64,000 nt of DNA from Flavipsychrobacter sp. (lineage in GTDB: Bacteria; Bacteroidota; Bacteroidia; Chitinophagales; Chitinophagaceae): assembly GCA_024508935.1 (NCBI GenBank), contig JANINW010000019.1, positions 92,823 through 156,822 on the forward strand, written 5' to 3'. Below are positions 62,549-64,000 of this stretch, one piece after another. The position numbers were made by a program, and so were the translations under genes. The notes beneath the pieces were generated by a model that worked only from the letters and a program-made list of their open reading frames with translations, did no database searches and had not been told where the DNA came from. How positions within the stretch are numbered: position 1 is the stretch's first letter; every line of letters begins with the position of its first letter.

Positions 62549-63532
62549 ATGAAAAAGAAACTATGGTTCTCGCTATGCGCCGCACTGGTATTGTATATGC
62601 CTGCGCATGCACAGAATGAAGATTATGCAAAGCATATAGAGCAGGCAGAGAAATATTACGATAGTAAAGACTTCTTAAAATCGGGGCAGGAGTACACGAA
62701 GGCTTTTGATGCATTTGGGGGCAAGGGCATGATAAACGACCGCTATAATGCTGCATGTTCCTGGTCTATGGCGGGCAATAAAGATTCTGCTTTTTCACAG
62801 TTGATGCGTATTGCAACAAAGGCCAACTATACGAACCTCAATCACCTGAGTGTAGATACAGACCTGGAATTGCTGCATGACGATAAACGCTGGAACGAAC
62901 TGGTGGCTATTGTAAAACAGAACAAGGATAAAGCAGAAGCGAACCTGAATAAGCCATTGGTAGCCATACTGGACACTGTAATGCGTGAAGACCAGGCCGG
63001 GCGTATGCAACTGGATGAAGTAGAAAAGAAATACGGACGGGATTCTAAAGAGATAAAGGCGCTATGGAAAAGTATAAGTGAAAAAGATTCTATCAATACG
63101 CTGAAAGTGACTAAGATACTGGATGAGTATGGATGGGTGGGGCCTGATGTAGTAGGTGGCGAAGGCAGCCAGGCCATCTTCCTGGTGATACAACATGCCG
63201 ATATAGATATACAGCAAAAATACCTGCCTAAGATGCGCGAGGCAGTAAAGAACAGGAAGGCATCGCCGGGTGCGCTGGCCTTGCTGGAAGACCGCGTTGC
63301 CCTGCGTACCGGCAAGAAGCAGATATATGGCAGCCAGATAGGCCGCTTCCCCGATGGTAAATATTATGTATCCCCATTGGAAGACCCGGATAATGTAGAT
63401 AAGCGCAGGGCAGAAGTGGGCCTTTCGCCGTTGGCCGACTATGTGCGCAACTGGCAGCTAAGCTGGGATGTAGCGGCTTACAAAAAAGACCTGCCTAAAA
63501 TAGAAGCACAGGAAAAGAAATATAACCAGTAA
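62549..63532 (+). CDS. Exported protein with TPR-like part and DUF6624
   Basis: The 327-residue product has a signal peptide (ending MPAHAQ), a TPR-like helical part (about 22-125, KHIEQAEKYYDSKDFLKSGQEYTKAFDAFG and following) and the DUF6624 pattern from about 175: NTLKVTKILDEYGWVGPDVVGG, IFLVIQHADIDIQQKYLP, ALLEDRVALRTGKKQIYGSQIG. The function of DUF6624 is unknown. It lies between the BlaI-like and the BlaR1-like genes (gaps 33 and 17 bases), and is probably part of the same response. Confidence 0.85.
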   Translation: MKKKLWFSLCAALVLYMPAHAQNEDYAKHIEQAEKYYDSKDFLKSGQEYTKAFDAFGGKGMINDRYNAACSWSMAGNKDSAFSQLMRIATKANYTNLNHLSVDTDLELLHDDKRWNELVAIVKQNKDKAEANLNKPLVAILDTVMREDQAGRMQLDEVEKKYGRDSKEIKALWKSISEKDSINTLKVTKILDEYGWVGPDVVGGEGSQAIFLVIQHADIDIQQKYLPKMREAVKNRKASPGALALLEDRVALRTGKKQIYGSQIGRFPDGKYYVSPLEDPDNVDKRRAEVGLSPLADYVRNWQLSWDVAAYKKDLPKIEAQEKKYNQ

Positions 63533-63549
63533 CAATTAAACCATAGTTT

Positions 63550-64000
63550 ATGCTGCAGTACGTTTTGAATGCGAGCGCCATATGGTTGCTCAGTCTCGTC
63601 GTCTTCGATATTTTCCTGCGCAGGGATACTTATCATGGTTTCAACAGGGCTTACTTATTGCTTACACTGCTTGCCGGGTTAATCATTCCTGCTCTTAGTT
63701 TGCATGCATCTGATGTAGCTATATCCAAACCCTTTGCACCGGTGTCGCAGCGCGTTGCCGGTATCGGGCAGTCTATGGATGCAACAGTGGCGGCCAGCGA
63801 TAGCGCTGTACATATCAACTGGTTCCTGCTGGTATATGGTAGTGGTGCTCTGATAGCATTTTTTCTATTGCTAAAAGAGCTGATGGATATTAGCAGGTTA
63901 TACAAGCATGGTACAAGATCGCAGGACGGCGTGTGGGTTATCATAGAAACAGGAAAAGAGCATGGCCCATTCTCTGCGTTCCGCTATGTATTCATCAGCA
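63550..64000 (+). CDS. BlaR1-type M56 metallopeptidase (partial, C-terminus outside window)
   Basis: The first 150 residues are visible (MLQYVLNASAIWLLSLVVFD), with membrane helices at about 5-22, 35-52 and 93-112 and the segment GPFSAFRYVFIS that precedes the zinc-binding HExxH in BlaR1-type proteins. The HExxH site itself lies beyond the right edge. In Bacteroidota, BlaR1-like proteins often also carry a TonB-C domain; this cannot be checked. It should sense an envelope signal and control the BlaI-like repressor. Confidence 0.85.
   Translation, partial: MLQYVLNASAIWLLSLVVFDIFLRRDTYHGFNRAYLLLTLLAGLIIPALSLHASDVAISKPFAPVSQRVAGIGQSMDATVAASDSAVHINWFLLVYGSGALIAFFLLLKELMDISRLYKHGTRSQDGVWVIIETGKEHGPFSAFRYVFIS

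Overview
The window looks like chromosomal DNA of a member of the Bacteroidota, probably a Chitinophagales-type organism (the phylum is well supported, the order is inference). Evidence: eight predicted cargo proteins of the type IX secretion system (T9SS) with the C-terminal YPNP...G.Y sorting domain; many promoters with the Bacteroidota -7 box TAnnTTTG, two of them with a TTTG -33 box at a 19-bp spacing; few Shine-Dalgarno sequences; an rpsU-xerC-hpf gene order; and a split ATP synthase operon (atpB-E-F-H-A). No phage, insertion sequence, CRISPR array or rRNA operon is present. One tRNA gene (Val, UAC) is found.

Layout. 1-3.7 kb: ATP synthase operon on the minus strand, with atpA running off the left edge. 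4-10.3 kb: ATP-type PEP carboxykinase, a DinB-like protein, a secreted FN3 protein, a CPA2 antiporter and an AlkA-type glycosylase. 10.3-15.3 kb: an unknown protein, a BtrH-like protein, GtrA, release factor 2 and an ABC exporter. 15.3-19 kb: two small ArsR-controlled operons (arsR-SRPBCC-VOC and sdpR-sdpI-hydrolase), each with a clear inverted-repeat operator. 19-25 kb: fbp, corA, a Nudix hydrolase and two tandem multi-PAS proteins that stop at the histidine-kinase dimerisation helices. 24.7-27.1 kb: A+T-rich orphan genes. 27.2-33.9 kb: a second ABC exporter, two paralogous lipoproteins, a dispersed C-rich repeat, nadB, a beta-barrel protein and a TlpA-like thioredoxin. 34-42 kb: housekeeping genes (PQQ-propeller lipoprotein, hpf, xerC, rpsU, riboflavin synthase, a CrtI-like oxidoreductase, MscS, dapD). 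42-51 kb: T9SS cargo genes, including three tandem paralogues with near-identical ends and diverged middles. 51-53.4 kb: a metal-response cassette (below). 53.4-64 kb: acetyltransferase, GT-C glycosyltransferase, secreted proteins, tRNA-Val, an outer-membrane protein, lon, and a BlaI / DUF6624 / BlaR1 cluster cut by the right edge.

The most interesting locus is 51.1-53.4 kb. A multicopper oxidase without a signal peptide is divergent from a regulator that fuses an HMA-like CxxC metal-binding segment to an AraC-type DNA-binding domain. Directly downstream of the regulator lies a 41-residue protein with nine cysteines that resembles a metallothionein. A 42-bp element (33 of 42 positions identical) occurs in inverted copies on both sides of the regulator gene. 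Each copy sits exactly 16 bp upstream of an identical TACTTTTG -7 box, one driving the oxidase and one driving the cysteine-rich peptide. The oxidase-side copy also contains the regulator's own -7 box. This reads as a self-contained copper (or other thiophilic metal) detoxification regulon with autoregulation.

All family names come from motif and sequence recognition by eye. No database search was run.
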